Source: a bacterium
Lineage (GTDB): Bacteria > Planctomycetota > UBA1135 > UBA2386
DNA length: 64,000 nt
NCBI GenBank assembly: GCA_030432695.1
Contig: JAUILN010000018.1
Location: 124,001 to 188,000 of the forward strand
Direction of reading: 5' to 3'
The notes under the pieces are model-generated. The model ran no database searches. It saw only the letters and a program-made list of their open reading frames with translations, and was not told the DNA's origin. Shown one piece after another: positions 51,308 through 62,411 of the stretch; position 1 is the first letter of the stretch, and each line of letters starts with the position of its first letter. A program made the translations under genes and the position numbers.

Positions 51308-52713
51308 GTGTGTTGCCCCATCGAATCGACGCTCTCAGTCGCCGCGCCCTGTTGCTGCATAGCGGAGCCGGCCTCGGCGCGGCAGCCCTGAGCCGCCTGC
51401 TCGGCGACCCGCCGCGCACCGACGTGACGCCACGCGCCCAGAGCGTGATCTACATCCACCTGGTCGGCGCTCCTTCGCACCTCGACCTCTTCGACCCGAA
51501 GCCCGAGCTCCAGCGCCGCGAGGGCCAGAAGTGTCCCGAGGCGTTCATCGCCGGCAAGCAACTCGCCTTCATCCGCAACCACCCCGAACTGCTCGGCACG
51601 CCGAACGACCCACGCTTCGCGTTCCGGCACTGCGGCGCCTCGGGCCTGCAGATCTCCAACCTGCTGCCGCATCTGCAGACCTGTGCCGACGAGATCGCGC
51701 TGCTGCGCACGGTGCAGACCGAGGAGTTCAACCACGCGCCGGCGCAGATGTACCTCGCCACCGGCTTCGGTCGCTTCGGCCGGCCGAGCCTCGGCGCCTG
51801 GACCAGCTACGGCCTCGGTTCGCCCAACCGCGACCTGCCGGCCTACGTGGCGATGTTCTCGGGTCAGTATCCGGGTGCCGGCAACAGCATCTTCGGCAGC
51901 GGCTTCCTGCCGTCGGTGCACCAGGGCGTGGAGTTCCGCAGCAAGGGCGACCCGGTGCTGTTCCTGTCGGATCCCCCAGGCGTGGACCGCGCGGCGCGGC
52001 GCCGCATCGTCGATGGGGTCAACCACCTGAACGGTCTGCATCTCGACGACTTCGCCGACCCGGAGACCGCCACGCGGATCGAGCAGTACGAACTCGCCTA
52101 CCGCATGCAGGCCTCGGTGCCCGAGCTGATGGATATCGCCAGCGAGCCGGCCGAGGTCCACGCGCTGTATGGCACCCGACCCGGCAAGACCAGCTTCGCC
52201 AACAACTGCCTGTTGGCGCGTCGCCTGGTCGAGCGCGGCGTGCGCTTCGTGCAGCTCTTCGAGGCCGATTGGGACCACCACTCCTCGGTGTTCGACAACC
52301 TGCCGCGCAAGTGCAAGGGCGTCGACCAGCCGATCGCCGCGTTGCTGCACGATCTGAAGCGCCGCGGCCTGCTCGACCAGACCCTGGTGGTCTGGGCCAG
52401 CGAGTTCGGTCGCACGCCGATGGCGCAGACCGACAATGGTTCGGGGAAGCGCACCAAGATCGGCCGCGACCACCACAACGAGGCCTTCGCGCTGTGGATG
52501 GCGGGGGGTGGGGTGAAGGGCGGGATCGCGCACGGGGCGACCGACGAGCTCGGCTATGCCGCGGTGGAGCATCCTGTGCACGTCCATGACTTCAACGCGA
52601 CGATCCTGCACCTGCTCGGTCTCGACCACGAGCGGTTGACCTACCGCTTCCAGGGCCGTGACTTCCGGTTGACGGACATCGGTGGGCGGGTGGTGCACGA
52701 CGTGCTGGTCTGA
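51304..52713 (+). CDS. DUF1501 protein, exported sulfatase-like partner of PSD1
   Basis: A 469-residue DUF1501 protein. The N-terminus RIDALSRRALLLHSGAGLGAAAL is a Tat-type signal. Then come IYIHLVGAPSHLDLFDPKPEL, LATGFGRFGRPSLGAWTSYGLGS, RGVRFVQLFEADWDHHSSVFDN, WASEFGRTPMAQ and GRDHHNEAFALWMAGGGVKGG. All are recognisable blocks of this alkaline-phosphatase-superfamily group. The conserved Asp/His residues could bind metal, but no sulfatase Cys motif is present. Its ATG overlaps the PSD1 stop (ATGA). The two gene products are thought to work together at the cell surface. Confidence 0.92.
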   Translation: MSVLPHRIDALSRRALLLHSGAGLGAAALSRLLGDPPRTDVTPRAQSVIYIHLVGAPSHLDLFDPKPELQRREGQKCPEAFIAGKQLAFIRNHPELLGTPNDPRFAFRHCGASGLQISNLLPHLQTCADEIALLRTVQTEEFNHAPAQMYLATGFGRFGRPSLGAWTSYGLGSPNRDLPAYVAMFSGQYPGAGNSIFGSGFLPSVHQGVEFRSKGDPVLFLSDPPGVDRAARRRIVDGVNHLNGLHLDDFADPETATRIEQYELAYRMQASVPELMDIASEPAEVHALYGTRPGKTSFANNCLLARRLVERGVRFVQLFEADWDHHSSVFDNLPRKCKGVDQPIAALLHDLKRRGLLDQTLVVWASEFGRTPMAQTDNGSGKRTKIGRDHHNEAFALWMAGGGVKGGIAHGATDELGYAAVEHPVHVHDFNATILHLLGLDHERLTYRFQGRDFRLTDIGGRVVHDVLV

Positions 52714-52923
52714 CGAGCTGGCGGTCACCGCGCTCGGACCGAGGCGAGCGAGGCCTGCCATTCGTCCGAGCGATGCATTGCGGTCCCGATGCGTGACGCG
52801 GGTTCGTTCTGCGCTCCCGCGGAGCTATCCAGATCGGTCCGCTTCCGGCATGCTCCGCGGCCCGACCGGGTGGAGGAGAGTGTCTTCTGCACGCGGTCCA
52901 TCCCTCCACAGACAGAGACCCCG
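52714..52923. other. Intergenic region, nothing recognised
   Basis: 210 bases between the DUF1501 gene and a secreted-protein gene on the same strand. I see no terminator hairpin with a U-tract, no RNA gene and no repeat. A promoter for the downstream gene is expected but not identifiable. Confidence 0.4.
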
Positions 52924-53886
52924 ATGCAGTTCCACTTCCCGATCCGTCCCTCCAGCCTGCTCGCCGTCGCCCTCCTCACCGGCGGCCTCGCTGCCCAGAC
53001 CGCGCCCTGTGCGATCTCGGTCAACGGCGACTTCGAGACCGGTGATTTCTCTGGTTGGCAGCAGTTCCCGTCCTCGGCGGGCAGCATCTCGCTGGTCAGC
53101 CCTGGCCTGAACTCCTCGTTCGCCGCCAACATCGACAACCAGGTCGCGCCTTCCGCGTCGATCATCAAGAACGCCAACCTCGGCATCGGCACGGTCATGC
53201 CGGGCGAGACGATCACGATCACCTTCCAGGCCAAGGGTGCGACCGCCAATGGTGGCGTGGTGTTCGTCGAGGTGTTCTCCGAGATCGCGGGCGGCGGTGT
53301 GTCGTCGTCGGTGATCCTCGGTGGTGCGCCGCTGGGGCTGAACGCCGACCCGAACGTCTGGACGCCGTTCCGCTTCACCACGCCCGCCGGCCCGAACGTC
53401 TCGGGCGGCATCACCCTGCAGATCGGGGCGATCACCGGCGCGGTCAACGGCAGCGTCTCGAACGTGACCGTGGACGACGTGGTGGTCTCGGTGGACCGTG
53501 CGGCGGCCGCGTGGAGCAACTACGGTGCGGGTTGGCCGGGCACGGGCGGCGTGCCCACCCTGCAGCTCGATGCCAACCCGGTGCTCGGCACCACCGTGAA
53601 CGCGCTGATCGGCAACGTCAGCGGTGGGACGGCCATCGGCGGCATCTTCTTCGGCGCCAGCCAGGCGGCGATCGCCACGCCGTTCGGCGGCACGCTGCTG
53701 CTGAACCAGCTCGTCACCGACACCATCCCGATGCTGCCGTCCGCTGGCGGCTCGTATCCGCTGCCGATCCCGAGCGACAGCGCGCTGTGCGGCGCGGTGA
53801 TCTACGCGCAGGCGATCCACAGCGACGCCGGTGCGTCGGCGGGCGTGGCGTTCACGCCGGGGCTGAGCATCACGCTGGGCAACTGA
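52924..53886 (+). CDS. Secreted carbohydrate-binding-like protein with shared C-terminal domain
   Basis: A 320-residue exported protein with signal peptide 1-25. Residues about 30-190 look like a CBM4/9-type jelly roll: SVNGDFETGDFSGWQQFP at the start, ETITITFQAKGATANGGVVFVEVFSE in the middle, VTVDDVVVSV at the end. Such domains bind polysaccharides. From about residue 199 (YGAGWPGTGGVPTLQLD) to LSITLGN at the end is the C-terminal domain pattern found in other secreted proteins here. No catalytic residues are evident, so it is likely a binding or adhesion protein. The ATG at 52924 begins the signal peptide. Confidence 0.8.
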   Translation: MQFHFPIRPSSLLAVALLTGGLAAQTAPCAISVNGDFETGDFSGWQQFPSSAGSISLVSPGLNSSFAANIDNQVAPSASIIKNANLGIGTVMPGETITITFQAKGATANGGVVFVEVFSEIAGGGVSSSVILGGAPLGLNADPNVWTPFRFTTPAGPNVSGGITLQIGAITGAVNGSVSNVTVDDVVVSVDRAAAAWSNYGAGWPGTGGVPTLQLDANPVLGTTVNALIGNVSGGTAIGGIFFGASQAAIATPFGGTLLLNQLVTDTIPMLPSAGGSYPLPIPSDSALCGAVIYAQAIHSDAGASAGVAFTPGLSITLGN

Positions 53887-53945
53887 GCCCCGTCCACGGT
53901 GCTCCCGTCCACCGTGCTCTGGCCCAGCGGGCGCGGCCCCGGTGC

Positions 53946-53974
53946 TTGACAGTGCAGGCTTTGGAAAGCAAAGT
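53946..53974 (+). promoter_or_regulatory. Candidate promoter of the small membrane protein gene
   Basis: A perfect -35 TTGACA (53946-53951), 17-nt spacer, then CAAAGT (53969-53974) ending 6 nt before the ATG at 53981. The -10 is weak, but its distance to the start fits the leaderless pattern seen here. Confidence 0.38.
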
Positions 53975-53980
53975 CTCCGC

Positions 53981-54364
53981 ATGCTCATCGCCCTCAACGA
54001 GTTGCAGGCCGTGCTCTATCCATCCCTCGCGGGTGGCTGCCTCGTCGGCGGCTCGCTGGCGTGGTTCGCCGCGACGCGGAAGAGCCCGCTGGCGATCCTG
54101 CCGCTTCTGCTGCTCGCGGTCGTCGCAGTGTGGTTCTCGTTGGCCGCGGGGATGCACTTCGGCTACGGCGCGTGGCAGAGCATCGACAACCCGCCCGACG
54201 AGGCCTTCGCAGATGGTGCGAACCTCATCGGCAGCGTGATGTTCGGCTGGATGCCGGCGGGGTTGTTCTGCGCGATGGTGTTCGTGCTGACGCGCGTGTT
54301 TCTGCAGCGCGGCAGAGCGCGGACCGAACTCGCGGACGGGGGCGGCACGGCGGCAGCCTCCTGA
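53981..54364 (+). CDS. Small integral membrane protein
   Basis: A 127-residue protein with about three membrane helices (residues about 14-32, 38-58, 85-105). It ends in a hydrophilic tail (QRGRARTELADGG). No family is recognised. The ATG at 53981 was chosen over a GTG at 53942 because the first helix follows closely and a -35/-10-like pair lies in front. Located between a secreted protein and the three-domain hydrolase; no functional clue. Confidence 0.62.
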   Translation: MLIALNELQAVLYPSLAGGCLVGGSLAWFAATRKSPLAILPLLLLAVVAVWFSLAAGMHFGYGAWQSIDNPPDEAFADGANLIGSVMFGWMPAGLFCAMVFVLTRVFLQRGRARTELADGGGTAAAS

Positions 54365-54395
54365 TCGGGTCGGTGTCGAGAGCCAGGCGAGGCCC

Positions 54396-54401
54396 TAGAC
54401 T
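54396..54401 (+). promoter_or_regulatory. Candidate -10 box of the three-domain hydrolase gene (leaderless)
   Basis: CCTAGACT with hexamer TAGACT ending 6 nt before the GTG start at 54408. Matches the near-start pattern on the other strand. Confidence 0.42.
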
Positions 54402-54407
54402 CGCGGC

Positions 54408-57400
54408 GTGAGTCGCCTTCTCGCTTCCTTTCTGCGCCTGCTCGTCGTCGTCGCCGCGGTGATCCCCGTGGCGGTTGCCCAGACCAAGGACCTCCCCTTG
54501 TCGGGGGAGGTGTTCGCGGTCGATGGCTGCACCGCCTTCGTGATCGAACCGCCGGAGCCCGCCGCCGGCCCGCGACCCTGGGTCTGGTACGCACCGACCC
54601 TGCCGCGTCTGCCGGGCGATGCCGAGACCTGGATGTTCGAGCGCTTCCTGGCCGCGGGGATCGCCATCGCCGGCATCGACGTCGGCGAGTCGTATGGCAG
54701 CCCGTCGGGCCGCGCGCATTACCAGGCGCTGTACGAGCACCTGACCGCCGAGCGTGGCTACGCCGCGAAGCCGGTGCTGCTGGCGCGGAGCCGCGGCGGC
54801 CTGATGCTCTACTCCTGGGCGGTCGAGCACCCTGACTCCGTGGCAGCGGTGGCCGGGATCTATCCGGTCTGCAACCTCGAGAGCTACCCCGGTCTCGCCA
54901 AGGCGGCGCCGGCCTTCGGGCTCGACGAGGCCGGGTTGCGCGCGCAGCTCGGCGTGCACAACCCGGTGGATCGGCTCGCGCCCCTGGCCCGCGCCGGTGT
55001 GCCGGTGCTCCACATCCACGGCGACTCCGACGGGCTGGTGCCGCTCGGTCCCAACTCCGAGCTGCTGCGCGCGCGCTATGCAGCGGCGGGGGGTAACGCG
55101 ACCGTGCTGGTGCAGAAGGGGCGCGGCCACGACATGTGGCCCGGCTGGTTCCAGTCGGAGGAGCTGACCGCCTTCGTGATCGAGCAGGCGCGGCGTGGCG
55201 CGGCACGCGCCCTCGAACTCGGCTCGCCGTTCCTCGACGGCATGGTCCTGCAGCGTGGCATGCTGGTGCCGGTCTGGGGTTGGGCCGAGCCGGGCACGCG
55301 GGTGAATGTCGCCTTCGGCAACCAATGGCAGCAGGCGACCGCCGATCCGAAGGGTCGCTGGCGGGTCGAGCTGAAGCGCCTCGAGGCGTCGTTCGAGGAG
55401 CGGCGGCTGGTGGTGAGTTCCGACCGCGACGAGCGGATCGTCTGCGAGCGGGTCCTGGTCGGCGAGGTCTGGTTCGCGTCCGGTCAGTCGAACATGGACT
55501 GGATCGCCGGCAAGTCGCTGTGCAGTGAACTGGCCAACCAACTGCAGCGGGCGCAGCCCGAGGTGCCGATCCGCGAGTACGCCGCCGACATCGGCGCGTC
55601 GGTGTTCGAGCGCGAGCGGGTGACCGCGGCGGACGGCTGGAAGACCGCGCGACAGGCGAGCTCGTTCTCGGCCCTGGCGCTGGCTTTCGCGCACACGCTG
55701 TACGAGGAACTCGACGTGCCGATCGGCATCCTGCGCAGCACCCACGGCGCGACCGCGGTGGAGACCTGGACGCCCTACGAGGGCTTCGCTGCGCGCCCAG
55801 CCCTGGCCGACATCGCCCGCCGCGTGCGCGACAGCGATCCGAGCACCGACGACGGCCGGGCCGCCTACGAGACCTTCTATGCCGAACTCCGCGCCTGGCG
55901 CGACGCGAGTGCTGCGCAGATCGAACGCGGGGGCGCCGCTTTGCCGCGGCCACAGTTGCCCGGCATCGCCGCCGACTGGAAGGGGGCCAGCCGCATGTTC
56001 AACCACAAGGTCGCGCCGCTGATCCCGTTCGCGGTGCGGGGCGTGATCTGGTGTCAGGGCACCCACAACTCCGGCGACGGGCGGATCTACGCCGAGAAGA
56101 TGCATGCGTTGCTCGACGGCCTGCGCATCCGCTGGGGCCGCCCCGAGCTGCCGTTCCACTTCACGCAGATGCAGTGCTACGGCGATCCGGATCCCGACGT
56201 GATCGGGTTCGCCGACATCCGTGAGGCACAGCGGCTGTTCTTCATGCGGGCCGAGGGCGTCGGCATGGTGCCGCAGTACGACCTCAACCCGGAGCGGCCG
56301 CAGAACATCCACTACTCCAACAAGCTCGATCCGGGTCGGCGGCTGGCGCGGTGGGCGCTGGCGCAGCAGTACGGCCGCGACATCGCCTACTGCGGGCCGG
56401 TCTACGCCGGGCATTCGATCGACGGCGACGCGGTGCGGGTGCGCTTCGAGCAGCGCGGGCCCGGCGGCGGCCTGATGGTCGGCAGCAAGGGCCTGGAGGC
56501 CGACCGGCGCGACGCGCCCGACGCCTACGTCGAGCCAGCTCGCGCCACGCCGGACCAGCCGCTGCGGCACTTCCGACTGGCCGGCGCCGACCGGGTCTGG
56601 CACGACGCCGACGCGGTGATCGATGGTGACGCGGTGGTGGTCCGGAGCGCTGCGGTGCCCGAGCCGGTGGGTGTGAGCTACGCCTACAGCCAGAGCCCGA
56701 TCGGCGCGAACCTCTACAACGCGGCCGGCCTGCCGGCGACGCCGTTCGCGGTGTGGGAGGGTGCCACGCTGTTCCAGGAAGACGTGCAGCCCGCGCCACG
56801 GGTCGCGCCTGCCGCGGAGCCGAAGCCGTACCTGCAGCTCGCCACCCTGTTCCGCCCGCGCTCGGTGCTGCAGCGCGATCAGCCCGTGCCCGTCTGGGGC
56901 TTCGCCCGTCCCGGCGCCGAGGTCACCGTGCGCTTCGCCGGCCAGTCGAAGACCGCGACCGCCGGACCGTTCGAGTCCTGGCGCGTCGACCTCGACCCGA
57001 TGCCGGCCTCGGCCGAGGGCCGCGGGCTGGTCGTCACCTGCAGCGACGGCCCGAGCCAGTCCGTCCCCGACCTGTGGGTCGGTGATCTCTGGTTCCTCAC
57101 CGGCACCGCGAAGCTGGCCAGCGAGCAGCTGCGGCCCGGCGACCCGACGGCCACTCCGCTGCCGCTGGTCCGCGAGTTCCGGATCCGCACCAATGCGCGA
57201 CGCTTCCGCGAGCCGCGCAAGCGCCGTATGGAGATCGGCGGCGGGCGCTACGAGTCGTCGTGGGAGGCGATGACCTTCGACGGGGACCGGCCGGAGTGCT
57301 CGGTGGCGGGGCACGCGTTCGCGGCGGCGATGCAGCAGGAAGGCGTGCCGCTCGGCATCGTCACCCTCGGCGCCGACAACCCGCCGATCACCTGGATCAG

Positions 57401-57959
57401 CTACGACGGCTTGCAGACCGCGCCGGGCTTCGAGGCAGAACGCGACGAGCTGAACCAACTGTTCCCGAACACCGCGGCCGGTGCCGCCGCGGTGGAGCGC
57501 TACATCGCGACGCTGCGCGCCTACAACCAGCGGGTCGCCGCCGCGCGCGAGGCCGGCGACCCGGTGCCCGAGACGCTGGCGGGCGGTCCGCCGGCGTTCC
57601 CGCAGCCGGTGCAGGACGAATGGGCGCCGCGCACCGAGAACGCGACCCTGACCTACAACTTCTGCATCGCCCCGCTGACCCCCACGGCGGCTCGCGGGGT
57701 GGTGTGGATTCCCGGTGCCTACAACCTCGGCGAGGCGCCGCAGCGCTACGCGGCCGCGCTGGAGGCTTGGGCCACGAGCCTGCCGGCGACGTTCGGGCCG
57801 CCGGACCTGTCGTTCCTCTACGCGCAGCCGAGCGATGCCCTGACGGCGGGGATCGGCGCCCCCCGCATCGAAGGCGCGGTCGAGATCGGCTTCGACGCGT
57901 GGCCCTCGAGCCTGCGAGATCTCGCCCAGCGCCTGGGGCGTGCCGCCGCGCGGCGGTGA
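54408..57959 (+). CDS. Secreted fusion: alpha/beta hydrolase + sialate O-acetylesterase-like + degenerate second esterase domain
   Basis: A 1,183-residue exported protein. Signal peptide at 1-25 (ending VAVAQ). Residues about 30-265: an alpha/beta hydrolase with nucleophile elbow LARSRGGLML and a C-terminal His in GRGHDMWP. Residues about 270-790: an SGNH sialate O-acetylesterase-like unit, with VLQRGMLVPVWGWAEPG and the nucleophile GQSN at 359-362. Residues about 805-1183: a second copy of that fold (VLQRDQPVPVWGFARPG), where the nucleophile position reads GTAK (899-902), so Ser is lost. It probably removes acyl groups from complex glycans. GTG at 54408 is the only start ahead of the signal peptide. 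Lies 50 nt before the ATP-grasp gene, same strand. Confidence 0.88.
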   Translation: MSRLLASFLRLLVVVAAVIPVAVAQTKDLPLSGEVFAVDGCTAFVIEPPEPAAGPRPWVWYAPTLPRLPGDAETWMFERFLAAGIAIAGIDVGESYGSPSGRAHYQALYEHLTAERGYAAKPVLLARSRGGLMLYSWAVEHPDSVAAVAGIYPVCNLESYPGLAKAAPAFGLDEAGLRAQLGVHNPVDRLAPLARAGVPVLHIHGDSDGLVPLGPNSELLRARYAAAGGNATVLVQKGRGHDMWPGWFQSEELTAFVIEQARRGAARALELGSPFLDGMVLQRGMLVPVWGWAEPGTRVNVAFGNQWQQATADPKGRWRVELKRLEASFEERRLVVSSDRDERIVCERVLVGEVWFASGQSNMDWIAGKSLCSELANQLQRAQPEVPIREYAADIGASVFERERVTAADGWKTARQASSFSALALAFAHTLYEELDVPIGILRSTHGATAVETWTPYEGFAARPALADIARRVRDSDPSTDDGRAAYETFYAELRAWRDASAAQIERGGAALPRPQLPGIAADWKGASRMFNHKVAPLIPFAVRGVIWCQGTHNSGDGRIYAEKMHALLDGLRIRWGRPELPFHFTQMQCYGDPDPDVIGFADIREAQRLFFMRAEGVGMVPQYDLNPERPQNIHYSNKLDPGRRLARWALAQQYGRDIAYCGPVYAGHSIDGDAVRVRFEQRGPGGGLMVGSKGLEADRRDAPDAYVEPARATPDQPLRHFRLAGADRVWHDADAVIDGDAVVVRSAAVPEPVGVSYAYSQSPIGANLYNAAGLPATPFAVWEGATLFQEDVQPAPRVAPAAEPKPYLQLATLFRPRSVLQRDQPVPVWGFARPGAEVTVRFAGQSKTATAGPFESWRVDLDPMPASAEGRGLVVTCSDGPSQSVPDLWVGDLWFLTGTAKLASEQLRPGDPTATPLPLVREFRIRTNARRFREPRKRRMEIGGGRYESSWEAMTFDGDRPECSVAGHAFAAAMQQEGVPLGIVTLGADNPPITWISYDGLQTAPGFEAERDELNQLFPNTAAGAAAVERYIATLRAYNQRVAAAREAGDPVPETLAGGPPAFPQPVQDEWAPRTENATLTYNFCIAPLTPTAARGVVWIPGAYNLGEAPQRYAAALEAWATSLPATFGPPDLSFLYAQPSDALTAGIGAPRIEGAVEIGFDAWPSSLRDLAQRLGRAAARR

Positions 57960-58009
57960 GCTCCGCGGCCCGCCCTCGATTCCGCTCCGCGACCTGCTCT
58001 GATGGCGGC

Positions 58010-60491
<2,482 letters not shown>

Positions 60492-60495
<4 letters not shown>

Positions 60496-62411
60496 GCAAG
60501 CTCCTCGGGATGTCGTTCGACGCGGCGGTCTCGCCGCTGATCACCCTGCTGCGCACGCGCGACCAGCGAGCCGACGGCGCGCGGCCGTACGGCTGGGGCA
60601 TGGCGTGGTATGCCGCCGCCGACCGCGCCGCCACGGTGGTGAAGGACCCGGCCGCGACCTCCGATGGCGCCGCGACGCTGCTGCTGCGCGACTGGACCCG
60701 CTGCCGCTCGACCCTGTTCGTCTGCCACCTGCGTGGTGCCGCGGCCCGGATCTCCCAGGAGAACACGCATCCCTTCGCGCGCAGCCACGCCGGCCGCGAC
60801 TGGGTGATGACCCATCAGGGCCAGCTCGGCGAGGGCTACCTCGAACGGCTGTCGCTCGGCGAGCGTCCGGTGTTCCAGCCGGTCGGCCGGACCGACACCG
60901 AGCACCTGCTGTGCTGGCTGCTGCAGCGCTGCCGCGAGCTGGACCTGCACCGTCTGGCCGACATCGGCTGGGAGCGTCTGCACGGCTGGCTGCAGGAGAT
61001 CAACCAGCTCGGCACCTTGAACCTGCTGATCTCCGACGGCTCGCACCTCGTGGTGTACCAGGACCAGGAGCGGCACCGGCCGCTCCATTGGCTGCGCCGT
61101 CTCCCGCCGCACGCCCAGAACACCCTGTCGAACGAGGACATCGAACTCGACCTCGGCGGCGCCCGCGACGGCGCACGGACCGCGGTGCTGGTGTCGAGCG
61201 AACGCCTGCTCGGCGCGGACGACGACGGGGCGGAGTGGAAGGAGCTGCGCGGCGGGCAGATGCTGGTGGTCTGCCGCGGCGCGGTAGTCTGGTCGGGTGG
61301 CGGGAACACGGCTCCCGTCGCGGCGGCGCCCTTCCCGGCCGAGGCTCCTTCCCTGCAGGGTGGGGCGGCGGGGCCGGGCGAGTCGCTGCCGTCCGCGATG
61401 GTCGGTCGGCTCGAGCCGCTGGGGGGTGCCGGCCTGGGTGCCGGCCTCCAGCAGGTCGAGGACGCGCCGGCACCGGAAGCGAACTTCGGGGAGTCGCAGG
61501 ATGCGCGGGTCTACGACGTGCTGCACGTCACCCGCTACAGCTACGCCTCGCCGGTCGAGTTCAGCCGGCACGTGCTGCGCCTGCATCCGGTGCACGACCG
61601 GATCCAGGAGGTGCTGTCGTTCGACCTGTCGATCGAGCCCCTGACCGCGCAGCACGACCACGAAGACGTGTTCGGCAACATCGCGACCCGCCTCGAGATC
61701 GAGGGCTCGGCGCCGGAGATCGCGTTCGTGGCCCGCTCGCGGGTCCGCGTGCATCCCACCCCCGGCGGTGAGTTCCGTTCGACCCATCGACGGACCATCG
61801 TGCCGCTATCGTGGATGCCCTGGCAGCGGCAGATGATGCTGCCCTACCTGCTGCCCGAGGAGCTGCCCGAGAACCAGCTCCAGGAGCTCTTCGACTACGC
61901 GATGAGCTTCGTCGAGCGGCAGGACTACGACGTGATCGAGACCCTGCTCGACATCAACCAGACGATCTACCGCGACTACGCCTACGTGCAGGGCGTCACC
62001 TCGGTGGAGACCACGCCGTTCGATGTCTACACGTCGCGACGCGGCGTCTGCCAGGACTTCGCCAACCTGCTGATCTGTCTGGCGCGCCTGCTCGACGTGC
62101 CGGCGCGTTACCGGGTCGGCTACATCTACACCGGCGGCAACTACGCCAACAAGCTGCAGTCCGACGCCTCGCACGCCTGGGTCGAGGTGTTCCTGCCGTG
62201 GCTCGGTTGGAAGGGCCTCGATCCCACCAACGGCACGGTGGTCGACCGCGACCACGTGCGGGTCGCCTGTGGGCGGCACTACCGCGACGCCACACCGACC
62301 TCGGGGACGATCTACCGCGGGGGTGGCGACGAGAAGCTGGAGATCGAGGTGCGGGTCATTCCGGTCGACCTTGGCGGGCCCCTCGCCCCACCTGCCGCAG
62401 ATCCAGGGTGA
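60492..62411 (+). CDS. Class II amidotransferase-like domain fused to a transglutaminase
   Basis: A 639-residue fusion. Residues 1-270 resemble the YafJ-type class II glutamine amidotransferase (GWGMAWYAAADRAATVVKDP, FVCHLRGAAARISQENTHPF, MTHQGQLGEGYLERL, VGRTDTEHLLCWLL). The N-terminus reads MSKLLGMSF, so the N-terminal nucleophile Cys is Ser. A Gly/Ala-rich linker of about 60 residues follows. Residues about 335-625 form a bacterial transglutaminase-like cysteine protease domain: SRRGVCQDFANL (Cys520), DASHAWVEVF (His561) and LDPTNG (Asp near 577). It may cut, amidate or crosslink peptides made by the neighbouring ATP-grasp protein (inference). GTG start at 60492. Its 3' end overlaps the convergent DUF2126 gene by 56 nt. 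Confidence 0.9.

Noticed and set aside
54225..57458. 1,077-residue open frame on the minus strand
   Set aside because: Antisense to the three-domain hydrolase; low-complexity Arg/His/Val-rich sequence typical of a GC-rich shadow frame, with no motif.
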